64,000 nt of DNA from Curvibacter sp. PAE-UM (GTDB lineage Bacteria > Pseudomonadota > Gammaproteobacteria > Burkholderiales > Burkholderiaceae_C): the NCBI RefSeq assembly GCF_001432305.1, contig NZ_KQ483358.1, forward strand, positions 2,479,822-2,543,821, written 5' to 3'. Numbering within the stretch: position 1 is the stretch's first letter; the number at the start of each line of letters is the position of its first letter. The translations under genes and the position numbers were made by a program. Below are positions 18,062 through 26,722 of the stretch, piece by piece. The notes under the pieces are model-generated. The model was not told the origin of the DNA. It ran no database searches and saw only the letters and a program-made list of their open reading frames with translations.

Positions 18062-21055
18062 TTGACAGCACTGTCACAAGGGCTGCTATCCGTAGCGAAC
18101 GCGATTTCCCGAGGCTTGGACCGTCTATCCAACGCCATTGCGTTCTACGTGGTTCCTCTTGCGATTGCCTTCTTGTCGTTTGCCGCGTTGTTCATTTGGC
18201 AAGATCTCTACCGCAGTGAATCCGAGCTCCAGCTTGAGCTGCGCGTGCTTGAGCCCACCAGGGCCCAGTGGACAGTGGAAGAGGCCAAGGACCGTCTGGC
18301 CACGGCGCCAACGAGCAGTTTCTACAGGACGAACCTGTCCGAACTTCCGGTCTGGTTTGGTTTTGAGATTCCGGACCGGGGTTCGAGCCCCCAGCCCCGA
18401 CTGGTCGAATTCCCGTCCAAGCATGCGGTAGACATCCAATGCTGGGAGGGGCAAGGCCTCCGTCCTATCGGTGGCACAACGGGCCACAGCCCCGAGCAAA
18501 CGATCTATCGCGCCATGGCGGGGCATGCAATGCCTGTCGCCGTGTCCTTGCAGGAAGTGATTTGCCGCAGTTCGTTTGTCGGTCCTGCCAGATTGAGTGC
18601 TGAACTGTGGGATCGCGACAAGTTCGACATCGCGATCCGTGACTACCATCGCAAGTCCGGCCTGATCGACGGCGGGATACTGGTCCTGGCCGTTTTCGTT
18701 CTGATTACCGCGATCCTGAATCGACAGCGTCTCTATCTGGTTTTCGCGGCGTGGCTGATCGTGACCGTACGGCTTAGCGCCACCGCCGGCGGCTGGGATC
18801 ATCAGTGGCTGAACCATGCCGTCCCACCCGACTGGTTGTCCCAGGGACGTTCATTCACGCGCGCAGCGTGGGCTTTGCTGACGGTAACGCTCTTCAAAGA
18901 GTTGTTCATGGAGGACCTTCGCCGGTTGCGTTACGCGCTTCCGATCACGATTCTCCAGTGGCTGTGCGTGATGCTTTTTGTGGCGGCCGTTTTCCTGCCC
19001 CGAAACATATTCCTGCCCACGATGTGGGCTTTGGGCGCCGTGTGGGCGCCTTTCTTCGTTTATGTCCTGGCGCGAATTGTGATCGTGAATCGCAATCGGG
19101 TGGCCTTGCTTTATGCGGCTTCGCTTGGCGTCACCATGGTATCGACGTTGTTCGATATCTTTGCTGCATCCATGGGGCTCAAGGGACTGGATGAGTCCCT
19201 GAACACGGTGATTGTCACCTTGGCTTCGGCGCTGCTGATTTCTTTGGCCATTGCTGAACAGATGCGACAGGAACACCGTGCTCGACTGGCCGCACAGGCA
19301 CAGTTGCAGCACACCTATGACGCCATCCCCATCGGCATGTTCACGCTGGATCTGCAGGGCCGTTTCACGAGCATCAATCCGGCCTTGCGAAAAATGCTGG
19401 GCGCACGGGCCTTCAAGACCACGCACAACACGTGGCAGCAATATTTCGGCGCTAACATCTGGAACGCGCTGCTCGATCTGGCACAGAACCAGCCCGACAG
19501 TGATATCGAAATCCGCAGCCAGATGGATGTGACCGGGTTCGAGGCGCCACGTCGCTACTTGGTCAAGGCCGCCCTGGCCGGCGACAAGATCGAAGGCTCC
19601 CTCCAGGATGTGACCGACAAGTCCATCGCCGCCGAGGAACTGAATTTCCTGGCCGACAACGATGCGCTGACCAAAGTGCTGAATCGCCGCGGTGTCGAGA
19701 AGGCGTTCAACGAAGCGGTGGCTGCCATCGACGATGCGCACCCCCTGGCCCTGGCCTACCTGGACCTGGACCGCTTCAAGCTCATCAACGACCTCTACGG
19801 CCACAACGCCGGCGACGAGGTGCTGCGACAGGTCTGCCACCGCGTCAACAGCCTGCTGGCAGGCCAGATGCGACTGGGACGTGTCGGTGGGGACGAGTTC
19901 GTCATCCTGCTGTCAGACACGCGCATGCCGCTGGCCACGGTGATCAGTCGCGGCATCATCGACAGCATCGACGAGAAACCCTTCCGCGTCGGCGAGAAGG
20001 CCTTCTATGTGCGCGGCTCCATCGGCCTGATCGAGGTCAGTCCAGGCGCTCCGTTCAAGGAGGTGCTCTCCACCTCCGATCGTGCCTGCCGCGAAGCCAA
20101 GACCGGCCAGTACCGCGGGCTGGTCGTGTACGAACAGGACTCCCCGGCCTTCCGGGAGCATCAGGCTGAAATCCGGCTGATCGGCGAGCTCTCAGCGAGC
20201 GAAACCATTGCCGGCCTCTTCCTCGAAATGCAGCCCATCATGTCGCTGACCCGACCGAACGATGCGCTCAACTTCGAGGTACTGCTGCGCATGCGGGATA
20301 CCGCCGGGAACCTGGTCCCGGTCAGCCGCGTGATTGCCGCGGCCGAGGACAGTGGACGCATGAGCAAGATCGACCACTGGGTGCTGTCCACCACCGTGGC
20401 CTGGCTGGACCAGCATCGGGCCAAGCTGCTGCGCACACAGTTCGTCTGCATCAATCTCAGCGGCGCCTCGCTCAATGACGAGGAGTTCATGCAGGAGGTG
20501 TTCGACATCCTGCGCCGCAACAGCCACGTCTCCAGCTTCCTGTGCATCGAGATCACCGAGAGCATCGCCCTGCACGACCTCAAGAACACGCGCCGTTTCA
20601 TCGACAAGGTGCGCAGCTACGGCGCCCGGGTGGCGCTGGATGATTTCGGGGCCGGCTACACGTCCTTCTCCTACCTCAAGGAGTTGCCCGCAGACCTGCT
20701 CAAGATCGACGGCAGCTTCGTGGTCAACATGAACCAGCACCCGGCCAATGTGTCCATCGTCGAGGCCATCGTCAACCTGGCGCGCAACCTGGGCATGAAA
20801 ACCATCGCCGAATGGGCCGAGGATGCCGCCACGGTGCAGGCCCTGGCGGAAATCGGTGTCGACTATGTGCAGGGTTATGCCGTGGCGCGTCCCATGGCGC
20901 CAGAGAAGATCCTCGAGGTCAGCTCGGCCGCCAGCTTCATCAAGAACGTCGAGCTGCTGCATTTTGTCGAAGCTCAGGACCGGCAGAACAACCCGCTGGC
21001 CCAGCTTGACCTGCTGATCGACAACGACAAGCAGTCGCCCCCCAAGATCCACTGA
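18062..21055 (+). CDS. Membrane-bound PAS-GGDEF-EAL protein (c-di-GMP synthesis/breakdown)
   Basis: This 997-residue protein has an N-terminal membrane helix near 28-48, a periplasmic sensing part (about 50-205), and a cluster of six or seven helices to about 400. A PAS domain follows near 415-520, then a GGDEF domain with intact RVGGDEF near 608, and an EAL domain. The EAL domain keeps EVLLR (near 739), INLS, CIEITES, DDFGAGYTSF (near 860), LLKIDGSFV and AEWAED, so both halves look catalytic. The RxxD inhibitory site before GGDEF is not visible. The start is TTG, with AAGGGA 7 bases upstream. It ends 1 base from the 203-bp repeat copy A. Confidence 0.92.
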   Translation: MTALSQGLLSVANAISRGLDRLSNAIAFYVVPLAIAFLSFAALFIWQDLYRSESELQLELRVLEPTRAQWTVEEAKDRLATAPTSSFYRTNLSELPVWFGFEIPDRGSSPQPRLVEFPSKHAVDIQCWEGQGLRPIGGTTGHSPEQTIYRAMAGHAMPVAVSLQEVICRSSFVGPARLSAELWDRDKFDIAIRDYHRKSGLIDGGILVLAVFVLITAILNRQRLYLVFAAWLIVTVRLSATAGGWDHQWLNHAVPPDWLSQGRSFTRAAWALLTVTLFKELFMEDLRRLRYALPITILQWLCVMLFVAAVFLPRNIFLPTMWALGAVWAPFFVYVLARIVIVNRNRVALLYAASLGVTMVSTLFDIFAASMGLKGLDESLNTVIVTLASALLISLAIAEQMRQEHRARLAAQAQLQHTYDAIPIGMFTLDLQGRFTSINPALRKMLGARAFKTTHNTWQQYFGANIWNALLDLAQNQPDSDIEIRSQMDVTGFEAPRRYLVKAALAGDKIEGSLQDVTDKSIAAEELNFLADNDALTKVLNRRGVEKAFNEAVAAIDDAHPLALAYLDLDRFKLINDLYGHNAGDEVLRQVCHRVNSLLAGQMRLGRVGGDEFVILLSDTRMPLATVISRGIIDSIDEKPFRVGEKAFYVRGSIGLIEVSPGAPFKEVLSTSDRACREAKTGQYRGLVVYEQDSPAFREHQAEIRLIGELSASETIAGLFLEMQPIMSLTRPNDALNFEVLLRMRDTAGNLVPVSRVIAAAEDSGRMSKIDHWVLSTTVAWLDQHRAKLLRTQFVCINLSGASLNDEEFMQEVFDILRRNSHVSSFLCIEITESIALHDLKNTRRFIDKVRSYGARVALDDFGAGYTSFSYLKELPADLLKIDGSFVVNMNQHPANVSIVEAIVNLARNLGMKTIAEWAEDAATVQALAEIGVDYVQGYAVARPMAPEKILEVSSAASFIKNVELLHFVEAQDRQNNPLAQLDLLIDNDKQSPPKIH

Positions 21056-21056
21056 G

Positions 21057-21259
21057 AACTTGCAAATAAATCTACTGCGCGGCCCGATCGCCGCGTTGGG
21101 CGGTGTTGGCTCCGGCCGCTGCGCTTAACTTTTGCATAGCAAAAGTTAGCCTACGCCGCAACTGCGTTGTCGGAATCCTCACGTACAGGAAGTACGTTCC
21201 GGTTCCTGCGCTCCGTCCGCCTTGCGCTCGGGCCGCTCGCTACGATTTCTTCACAAGTT
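21057..21259 (+). repeat. 203-bp repeat with terminal inverted repeats, copy A
   Basis: About 94% identical (13 differences counted by eye) to the inverted copy at 32005-32207. The left end AACTTGCAAATAAATC and the right end GATTTCTTCACAAGTT are imperfect inverted repeats of each other. Inside are two perfect hairpins, 21126-21148 (10-bp stem, 3-base loop) and 21181-21197 (6-bp stem). It begins 1 base after the stop of the GGDEF-EAL gene and ends 21 bases before the stop of the SDR gene that converges on it. A MITE-like element is possible, and it may serve as a terminator for both genes. No target duplication is seen. Confidence 0.75.
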
Positions 21260-21280
21260 CGGAGCCTCTGCCCTGCGCGC

Positions 21281-22192
21281 TCAGGCCGCGGCTGCGCGCA
21301 ACGCCTGGCGCAGTTCCTCGCCCAGCTCGGGCTTGTGGGCAAAAGGATCGGTCGGGTTGCGCGCCTGCATGATGTCTTCCAGGCGCGTCTGCACCGAGGC
21401 GATGGCCTTGGGATGGCTGTAGATATAGAACTGCCCTGCTGCTGCCGCGTCGAAGACCTTCTGCGCCACCTCGGCTGCCGTCACCTTGCCCGAACTCACC
21501 GCCTTGTCGCTCATGGCCTGGCCGATGAGCTGGCTGCGCGTGGGCTTGGCCATGGCCAGTTCGCCCGGCCGGTTGCGTTCGCTCTGGTGGATGCCGGTGG
21601 GCACGAAATAGGGGCACAGCACCGAGGCACCCACCTGCTGCGTCACCAGGGCCAGGTCCTGGTACAGGGTCTCGCTGAGCGAGACCACGGCATGCTTGCT
21701 GACGTTGTAGACGCCCATATTGGGCGGGTTCAGCAGGCCGGCCATGCTGGCGGTGTTGACGATGTGACCACGGTAGCCTGGGTCCTTCTTTGCGGCCTCC
21801 AGCATCATGGGCGTGAACAGGCGCACGCCATGGATCACGCCCCAGAGGTTGACACCCAGCACCCACTGCCAGTCCTGCACGGTGTTTTCCCAGACCAGGC
21901 CGCCGGCGCCGACGCCAGCGTTGTTGAAGACGAGGTGCGGTGCGCCGAAGCGCTCCTGGACACGGCGCGCGAGATGCTCCATCTGCGCGGCATCGGAGAC
22001 GTCGACCTGCTGGGCCAGCACCTCGGCGCCGGTCGCCTTCATCTCTGCCACGGCACGGTCCAGCGCATCCTGCTGCACGTCGGCCAGCACCAGTTTCATG
22101 CCCAGGCGGGCGCCGATGCGCGCGCACTCCAGCCCGAAGCCGGAACCGGCACCGGTCAGCACAGCGGTCTTGCCGGCGAAATCCTTGATCAT
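21281..22192 (-). CDS. Short-chain dehydrogenase/reductase, last gene of the lipid operon
   Basis: This 303-residue classical SDR has the cofactor loop TGAGSGFG at residues 14-21, then NNAGVG, and the catalytic Ser (TASM) with the YNVSK motif. The dinucleotide preference is uncertain; it should oxidise or reduce a hydroxy or keto group. The ATG at 22192 overlaps the stop of the GST-like gene by 4 bases. It has a longer C terminus than core SDRs. It ends at copy A of the 203-bp repeat. The operon context suggests a step on a fatty acyl or similar hydrophobic substrate, but that is inferred. Confidence 0.9.
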   Translation of the reverse strand: MIKDFAGKTAVLTGAGSGFGLECARIGARLGMKLVLADVQQDALDRAVAEMKATGAEVLAQQVDVSDAAQMEHLARRVQERFGAPHLVFNNAGVGAGGLVWENTVQDWQWVLGVNLWGVIHGVRLFTPMMLEAAKKDPGYRGHIVNTASMAGLLNPPNMGVYNVSKHAVVSLSETLYQDLALVTQQVGASVLCPYFVPTGIHQSERNRPGELAMAKPTRSQLIGQAMSDKAVSSGKVTAAEVAQKVFDAAAAGQFYIYSHPKAIASVQTRLEDIMQARNPTDPFAHKPELGEELRQALRAAAA

Positions 22193-23142
22193 GTCTCTTC
22201 CTTTTTCAATACGTAGCCGATGCGGGGGAAATGGACGTGGACCACGCCTGCACGCTCATCAACGCGGCGGATCGTGTAATGCATGCGGGTGGCAGCCACC
22301 AGCTCTCCGCTGCTCGGCTCGGGGCCGAAGCTGTCGCTGCTGATGCTCACGCGACTGCCCAGGGGAAAACCGTGCTCGTCCTGGAACGGCTGGTCAGCCA
22401 GCACGGCGCCCACACCCTGTGACGCCGCACAGTGCGCAATGGCAGCAGCGGCGTCCAGCTCAGTGCGACTGCCGTGCCCGATGGCGGCCAGACGCGCCAT
22501 CCAGGCCTGGACCGCGGGCGTGGCTTCAAGGATACCGGCCATCGCCGGGGTCTGGGTCTGCGTGAACCAGAGCGGGTGGTAGGCCGCGAAGTCGGCCACG
22601 CAGGGTGTGTCACCCAGCAGGTAGCGCTGCGCGTGCAGCATGTCGGACAGCCGGCGCAGATAACTGCGATAGGCCGCCGCGGCGTCGGGCGCGGGCGCAC
22701 GAGGCACGGCCGTGCGCATGCGCGCGCGGTCTTCGCCAAAGGTCTTGGCGATCGGGCCCCATTGCTCGGGTGCGCCACCGCCGAAGACCTGGGCGATGCC
22801 CTTGGGCTGGAAGTTGTAGCTCATGGCCGCCCAGAACAGGCGCTCGTCGGCCCACTGGGCCACCACACGCGCCAGGCCCTTGTGTGCGGCCGGGTAAAGC
22901 GCGGGTTCGGGCTGCAGGTGCTCCAGCACGTCGCAGATCAGGGCGGTGTCGCAATAGATGTGCGAGCCGATCTGCAGGAAGGGTGTCTTGCGGTAGCCGC
23001 CGGTCAGAGCCATCACGTCCGGCTTGGGCAGGATGCTCGGCACGATGACCGATTTCCAGGCCAGCTGTTTCCAGCCCAGGATCAGCCGGATCTTTTCCGA
23101 AAATGGCGACGAGGCGTAATGGTGCAGGATCAGTTCAGCCAC
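22189..23142 (-). CDS. Glutathione S-transferase family protein with C-terminal extension
   Basis: This 317-residue protein starts with a thioredoxin-like GST N-terminal domain (SSPFSEKIR near residue 9, TPFLQI and the cis-proline region after). A helical C-terminal domain follows, with WADERLFWA and YLLGDTPCVADFAAYHPLW. About 90 extra residues at the end (from about residue 225) have a beta-rich look and no recognised family. The start is GTG at 23142, with GAGG 7 bases before; TTG at 23160 would lie too far inside the desaturase gene. It overlaps the upstream gene by 8 bases. Glutathione might conjugate or detoxify a reactive lipid product. Confidence 0.82.
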   Translation of the reverse strand: MAELILHHYASSPFSEKIRLILGWKQLAWKSVIVPSILPKPDVMALTGGYRKTPFLQIGSHIYCDTALICDVLEHLQPEPALYPAAHKGLARVVAQWADERLFWAAMSYNFQPKGIAQVFGGGAPEQWGPIAKTFGEDRARMRTAVPRAPAPDAAAAYRSYLRRLSDMLHAQRYLLGDTPCVADFAAYHPLWFTQTQTPAMAGILEATPAVQAWMARLAAIGHGSRTELDAAAAIAHCAASQGVGAVLADQPFQDEHGFPLGSRVSISSDSFGPEPSSGELVAATRMHYTIRRVDERAGVVHVHFPRIGYVLKKEET

Positions 23143-24226
23143 GGGTTTTCCTCGGTGCAAAGATCCAGGACCAGGTCTCGCGGATATCGCGCACCTCGGC
23201 CTCGCCCAGCGCCCTCTTTTCTTCCAGCAGCCGGTGCAGGCGCGGCAAGTTGTAATGGGGCACGGCCGGGTACAGGTGGTGTTCCAGGTGGTAGTTCACG
23301 TGGTGCGGGAACAGGAAAAAGCGCCCGACCCAGTTGCCCACATTGCCCCAGGTCCGGTTGGTACGCGCTGCGGTCAGCGGTGATGTGAGATCGTTCACCG
23401 CGCCGTGTTCGCAGATGGCGCGCAGGCGCAGGATGGGCTGCAATGTCGTGAGCAGAGGCAGGGTCCACAGGGCCAGGTAGACCAGCAGGCCGTCGAGGCC
23501 GCCAATGAACGCGGCGCAGGCCGGCGCCAGCAGATGAAAGGCCACCACGCCCCAGCGATCACGCCGGGCCGCAGCGCGCAGCTGCGGCGAGGTGTCGTCC
23601 AGAGGGGAGATGCGCCGCTTCGTGTCCTCGTTGATCGCCGGCGAGCCGAAGAAGTAGGCGTAGGTTTTCCACGCGTTCCAGCCGATCAGGTCCTGCCCCA
23701 GCTTCTTCCAGAGATAGGCCTTGCCACGCGGGTAGCCGCCGTGGATGGCGGTGTCCGGGTCTTCGGGACCGTAGAGGTTGTTGTGGTGCAGGCGGTGCGT
23801 GACGCGGTAGGTGCACATGGAGACACCACCGCTCATGCCGATCAGGCGGCCCAGCCCATCGTTGAGCGCACGGTTAGACAGGAGACGGTAATGCGCTGCT
23901 TCGTGCGCCAGGATGAACAGGCCATGCTGGGCCACGCCGATCAGCACCAGGCCGGCCAGGCCCCCCAACCACCACCACCACGTTGCCCAGGCAAACCAGG
24001 CCAGGGCCATGCCGGCGGCGGCCTGCAGCACCGTCTGCAGGACGGCCAGCATCGAGCGGCCATCCGACAGCGTGGTGAGCGGTGCCAGCTCCTCGGCCGA
24101 CAGCAGGCGTCGGGCATGGGCATTGCGGCTACCCGGTGCGCGCAGATCGTCGCGGAACTCCTCGCCCGCTTTGGCGAGGGCCCGCCCTGCTCCATCGCCT
24201 TGCTGCGGGTGCGGAGCATGGTTCAT
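23135..24226 (-). CDS. Membrane fatty acid desaturase family protein
   Basis: This 363-residue di-iron membrane enzyme has three histidine boxes in the expected order: HEAAH near residue 108, HRLHH near residue 144, and HHVNYHLEHH near residue 311. Hydrophobic stretches near 70-100 and 230-260 form the membrane helices. These enzymes insert double bonds into acyl chains or hydroxylate them. The ATG at 24226 follows the NADP-oxidoreductase stop by 8 bases. Within the operon it stands between an oxidoreductase and a GST. It could make or modify the acyl chain that the other genes then process, though that is inferred. Confidence 0.92.
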   Translation of the reverse strand: MNHAPHPQQGDGAGRALAKAGEEFRDDLRAPGSRNAHARRLLSAEELAPLTTLSDGRSMLAVLQTVLQAAAGMALAWFAWATWWWWLGGLAGLVLIGVAQHGLFILAHEAAHYRLLSNRALNDGLGRLIGMSGGVSMCTYRVTHRLHHNNLYGPEDPDTAIHGGYPRGKAYLWKKLGQDLIGWNAWKTYAYFFGSPAINEDTKRRISPLDDTSPQLRAAARRDRWGVVAFHLLAPACAAFIGGLDGLLVYLALWTLPLLTTLQPILRLRAICEHGAVNDLTSPLTAARTNRTWGNVGNWVGRFFLFPHHVNYHLEHHLYPAVPHYNLPRLHRLLEEKRALGEAEVRDIRETWSWIFAPRKTRG

Positions 24227-24234
24227 GGCAACGC

Positions 24235-25251
24235 CTAGATCAGCTTGACCAGTTGCTTGCCGAAGTTTTTGCCCTTGAGCAGGCCCAGGAAAGCCTCGGG
24301 TGCGGCTTCCAGGTTCGGGGCCACGCTCTCGCGCGGGCGCAGCTTGCCGGTACCGACCAGCATGCCCAGCTCCTTGAGCGCCTCGGGCCAGATTTCCATG
24401 TGCTCGCTGACGATGAAACCTTCGATCTTGAGGCGGTTGACCAGGATCAGCGCCGGGTTGGCCAGGGGCATGGGCTGGCCGTCGTAGCCGGCGATCATGC
24501 CGCAGACCGCGATACGGCCGAAGGCGTTCATGCGCAGCAGCACGGCGTCCAGCACCAAACCACCCACGTTCTCGAAATAACCGTCGATACCGTTGGGGCA
24601 GGCCTGCTTGAGCGCCTTGGACAGCGAACCCGCGTCCTTGTGCTGCTTGTAGTCGATGCAGGCGTCGAAGCCCAGCTCATTGACCGCGTAGTCGCACTTG
24701 TCCTTGCCGCCGGCAATGCCCACCACGCGGCAGCCACGTGCCTTGGCCAGCGCGCCATAGGCGCTGCCCACGGCGCCGGTGGCGGCGCTGACCACCATGG
24801 TCTCGCCGGCCTTGGGGTTGATGATCTTGACCAGGCCGTACCAGGCTGTCACGCCGGGCATGCCCACCGCACCCAGGTAGTGGCTCAGGGGCACATGGGT
24901 GGTGTCCACCTTGCGCACGGCGCCCGGCTGGTTGGCGTCGACCACGCTGTACTCCTGCCAGCCGCCCATGCCCACCACCTTGTCACCCACGGCGAACTTG
25001 GGATGGCGGCTCTCCAGCACCTCACCCACGGTGCCGCCGATCATGACCTCGCCCAGGGGCTGCGGCTGGGCGTAGCTCTTGCTGTCGTTCATGCGCCCGC
25101 GCATGTACGGGTCCAGGCTCAGGTAATGGTGGCGCACCAGCACCTGGCCATCCTGCAGCGCGGGCGTCTGGGTGGTGACGAGCTTGAAGTTGCTCGTGGT
25201 GGCTTCGCCCTCGGGGCGGTTGTCGAGCAGGATCTGGCGGTTTGCGGGCAT
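24235..25251 (-). CDS. NADP-dependent medium-chain oxidoreductase (prostaglandin-reductase/CurA type)
   Basis: This 338-residue zinc-free medium-chain dehydrogenase/reductase is of the prostaglandin/leukotriene reductase group. The start of the Rossmann half is SAATGAVGSAYG near residue 156. Further family traits are YLSLDPYMRGRM near residue 47 and the C-terminal FVSEHMEIWPEAL. Relatives reduce the double bond of alpha,beta-unsaturated carbonyls with NADPH. The start ATG at 25251 is 22 bases after the thioesterase stop. It fits a pathway that handles unsaturated acyl or carbonyl compounds. Confidence 0.9.
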   Translation of the reverse strand: MPANRQILLDNRPEGEATTSNFKLVTTQTPALQDGQVLVRHHYLSLDPYMRGRMNDSKSYAQPQPLGEVMIGGTVGEVLESRHPKFAVGDKVVGMGGWQEYSVVDANQPGAVRKVDTTHVPLSHYLGAVGMPGVTAWYGLVKIINPKAGETMVVSAATGAVGSAYGALAKARGCRVVGIAGGKDKCDYAVNELGFDACIDYKQHKDAGSLSKALKQACPNGIDGYFENVGGLVLDAVLLRMNAFGRIAVCGMIAGYDGQPMPLANPALILVNRLKIEGFIVSEHMEIWPEALKELGMLVGTGKLRPRESVAPNLEAAPEAFLGLLKGKNFGKQLVKLI

Positions 25252-25273
25252 GGTGTCTCTCAGTATGTCTAGG

Positions 25274-25708
25274 TCAGTCGGTGGAAATCACGTTGAGCGC
25301 GTTGCTGTCCCTGGGGCCGGTGGGCAGGCGCCTGACGTACTTGAAGGTGCCGGTGGCGTGCGAACAAGGCTTGCCCTCGGCGTCGAAGATCGTGGCCTCG
25401 GTGAAGGCCAGCGTGGCGGTGCGGTGGATCAGGCGGCCCTTGGCCGTGAGCTTGCCACGCGCGGCCTGCATGAAGCTGGTCTTCATCTCGATGGTCACCA
25501 CGCCCATGTCGGGCTGAACGCTACGCGCTGCCGTGGCCATGGCCACGTCCATCAGCGTCATGGTGGCGCCGCCGTGCGTGACGGCAAAGGAGTTCAGGTG
25601 CTCGGGTTTGGGTTCGTAATGGAGTTCGGACTGGCCGCCCTCGAAGCGCTCGAGGGTGAAGCCCAGGTGATCGACAAAGGGAATGCGCACGCCAAAGGGA
25701 ATCGACAT
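25274..25708 (-). CDS. PaaI-type hotdog thioesterase
   Basis: This 144-residue hotdog protein has the PaaI active-site signature HGGATMTLMDVAMATAA near residue 45 and a later TIEMKTSFMQAARG core strand pair. These enzymes hydrolyse acyl-CoA or aryl-CoA to the free acid. Its stop lies 22 bases before the oxidoreductase start and its own start 4 bases after the SDR stop, so the gene is in the middle of the operon. It probably removes CoA from a blocked or dead-end intermediate and recycles CoA. Confidence 0.92.
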   Translation of the reverse strand: MSIPFGVRIPFVDHLGFTLERFEGGQSELHYEPKPEHLNSFAVTHGGATMTLMDVAMATAARSVQPDMGVVTIEMKTSFMQAARGKLTAKGRLIHRTATLAFTEATIFDAEGKPCSHATGTFKYVRRLPTGPRDSNALNVISTD

Positions 25709-25712
25709 GTCC

Positions 25713-26504
25713 TCAACCTCCGGTCACACAGCTCACGCCACCATCCACCGCCAGCCACTGGCCGGTGATGTGCTTGCCGGCAGCCGAGGCGTAGAGCACG
25801 CACAGGCCCTTGAGGTCCTCGTCGTCGCCCAGGCGCTGCAGCGGTGCGTGTTTTTTCAGGTTCTCCACGCCCCAGGCTTCGAGGGTTCCGGCCGTCATCC
25901 GGCTCGGGAAAAAACCCGGGCAGATGGCGTTGACGTTGATGCTGTACTTGCCCCATTCGGCGGCCAGCGCGCGCGTGAAGTTGATCACCGCGCCCTTGGA
26001 GGTGTTGTAGGCGATGGTGGTCATCTCGGGCGGGTTGCCGCCCAGGCCGGCGATGGACGCCACATTGATGATGCGGCCCGACTTGCGCGGGATCATGCTC
26101 TTCTTGCCGATCACCTGGCTCAGGATGAAATAGCCGCGGATGTTGAGGTTCATCACCTTGTCCCAGGCGGGAATCGGGTGGTCCTCGGCGGGCGCGCCCC
26201 AGGCGGCACCGGCGTTGTTGACCAGGATGTCCACCTCGCCCATGCGCTGCATGGTTTCATCGGCCAGGCGGTGGATGTCGTCTTCGCGGGCGCAGTCGGC
26301 GGCGATCCAGCGCGCGTCGATGCCGGCGGCCTGCAGGTCGGCCACCGCCACCTCCAGCTCGTCGGCCTTGCGGGCGCTGATCATGATGCGTGCTCCGGCT
26401 TCACCCAGCGCCTGGGCCAGCTGCAGGCCCAGGCCGCGTGAGCCGCCGGTGATCAGGGCCGTCTTGCCCTTGAGGTCGAAGAGTTGCTGGATGCTGCGTG
26501 TCAT
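25713..26504 (-). CDS. Short-chain dehydrogenase/reductase of the lipid operon
   Basis: This 263-residue SDR has the cofactor motif TGGSRGLG near residue 19, NNAGAAWG near residue 95, the catalytic Ser in VASIAG and Tyr-x-x-x-Lys in YNTSK. The C terminus GQWLAVDGGVS is typical of FabG-like reductases, suggesting a 3-oxoacyl or related substrate. The acidic/basic determinants in ISARKADEL suggest NADP(H), as R follows SA. It is located between the small membrane protein and the PaaI thioesterase, with 23- and 4-base gaps. Confidence 0.92.
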   Translation of the reverse strand: MTRSIQQLFDLKGKTALITGGSRGLGLQLAQALGEAGARIMISARKADELEVAVADLQAAGIDARWIAADCAREDDIHRLADETMQRMGEVDILVNNAGAAWGAPAEDHPIPAWDKVMNLNIRGYFILSQVIGKKSMIPRKSGRIINVASIAGLGGNPPEMTTIAYNTSKGAVINFTRALAAEWGKYSINVNAICPGFFPSRMTAGTLEAWGVENLKKHAPLQRLGDDEDLKGLCVLYASAAGKHITGQWLAVDGGVSCVTGG

Positions 26505-26527
26505 GGTGGTCTGCCTTGGTTCCTTGC

Positions 26528-26722
26528 TTATTTCATGCGGGAGCGGACCCAGATCAGCAGGGCCCCGGTGCCCGCGACGATGGTGCCGCCGATCTGGAGG
26601 ATGTCGGCCAACAGCCTGTCGTAACGCTGCACGAACATGCCCAGGACCAGCGCCAGCAGCCCGCCGTAGACAAGTATCCAGACCAGCCGCTCGACGCGGA
26701 GTTTGTTGATTTCAGTTGCCAT
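26528..26722 (-). CDS. Small two-helix membrane protein
   Basis: This 64-residue protein has two predicted membrane helices (WILVYGGLLALVLGMFV and IGGTIVAGTGALLIW) and a positive C terminus (RSRMK). The start is ATG at 26722, which overlaps the stop of the acyl-CoA dehydrogenase as TGATG; the 10-residue upstream extension is not needed. It is not recognised beyond a small conserved type. Its place inside the operon hints at a membrane partner for one of the redox enzymes. Confidence 0.75.
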   Translation of the reverse strand: MATEINKLRVERLVWILVYGGLLALVLGMFVQRYDRLLADILQIGGTIVAGTGALLIWVRSRMK

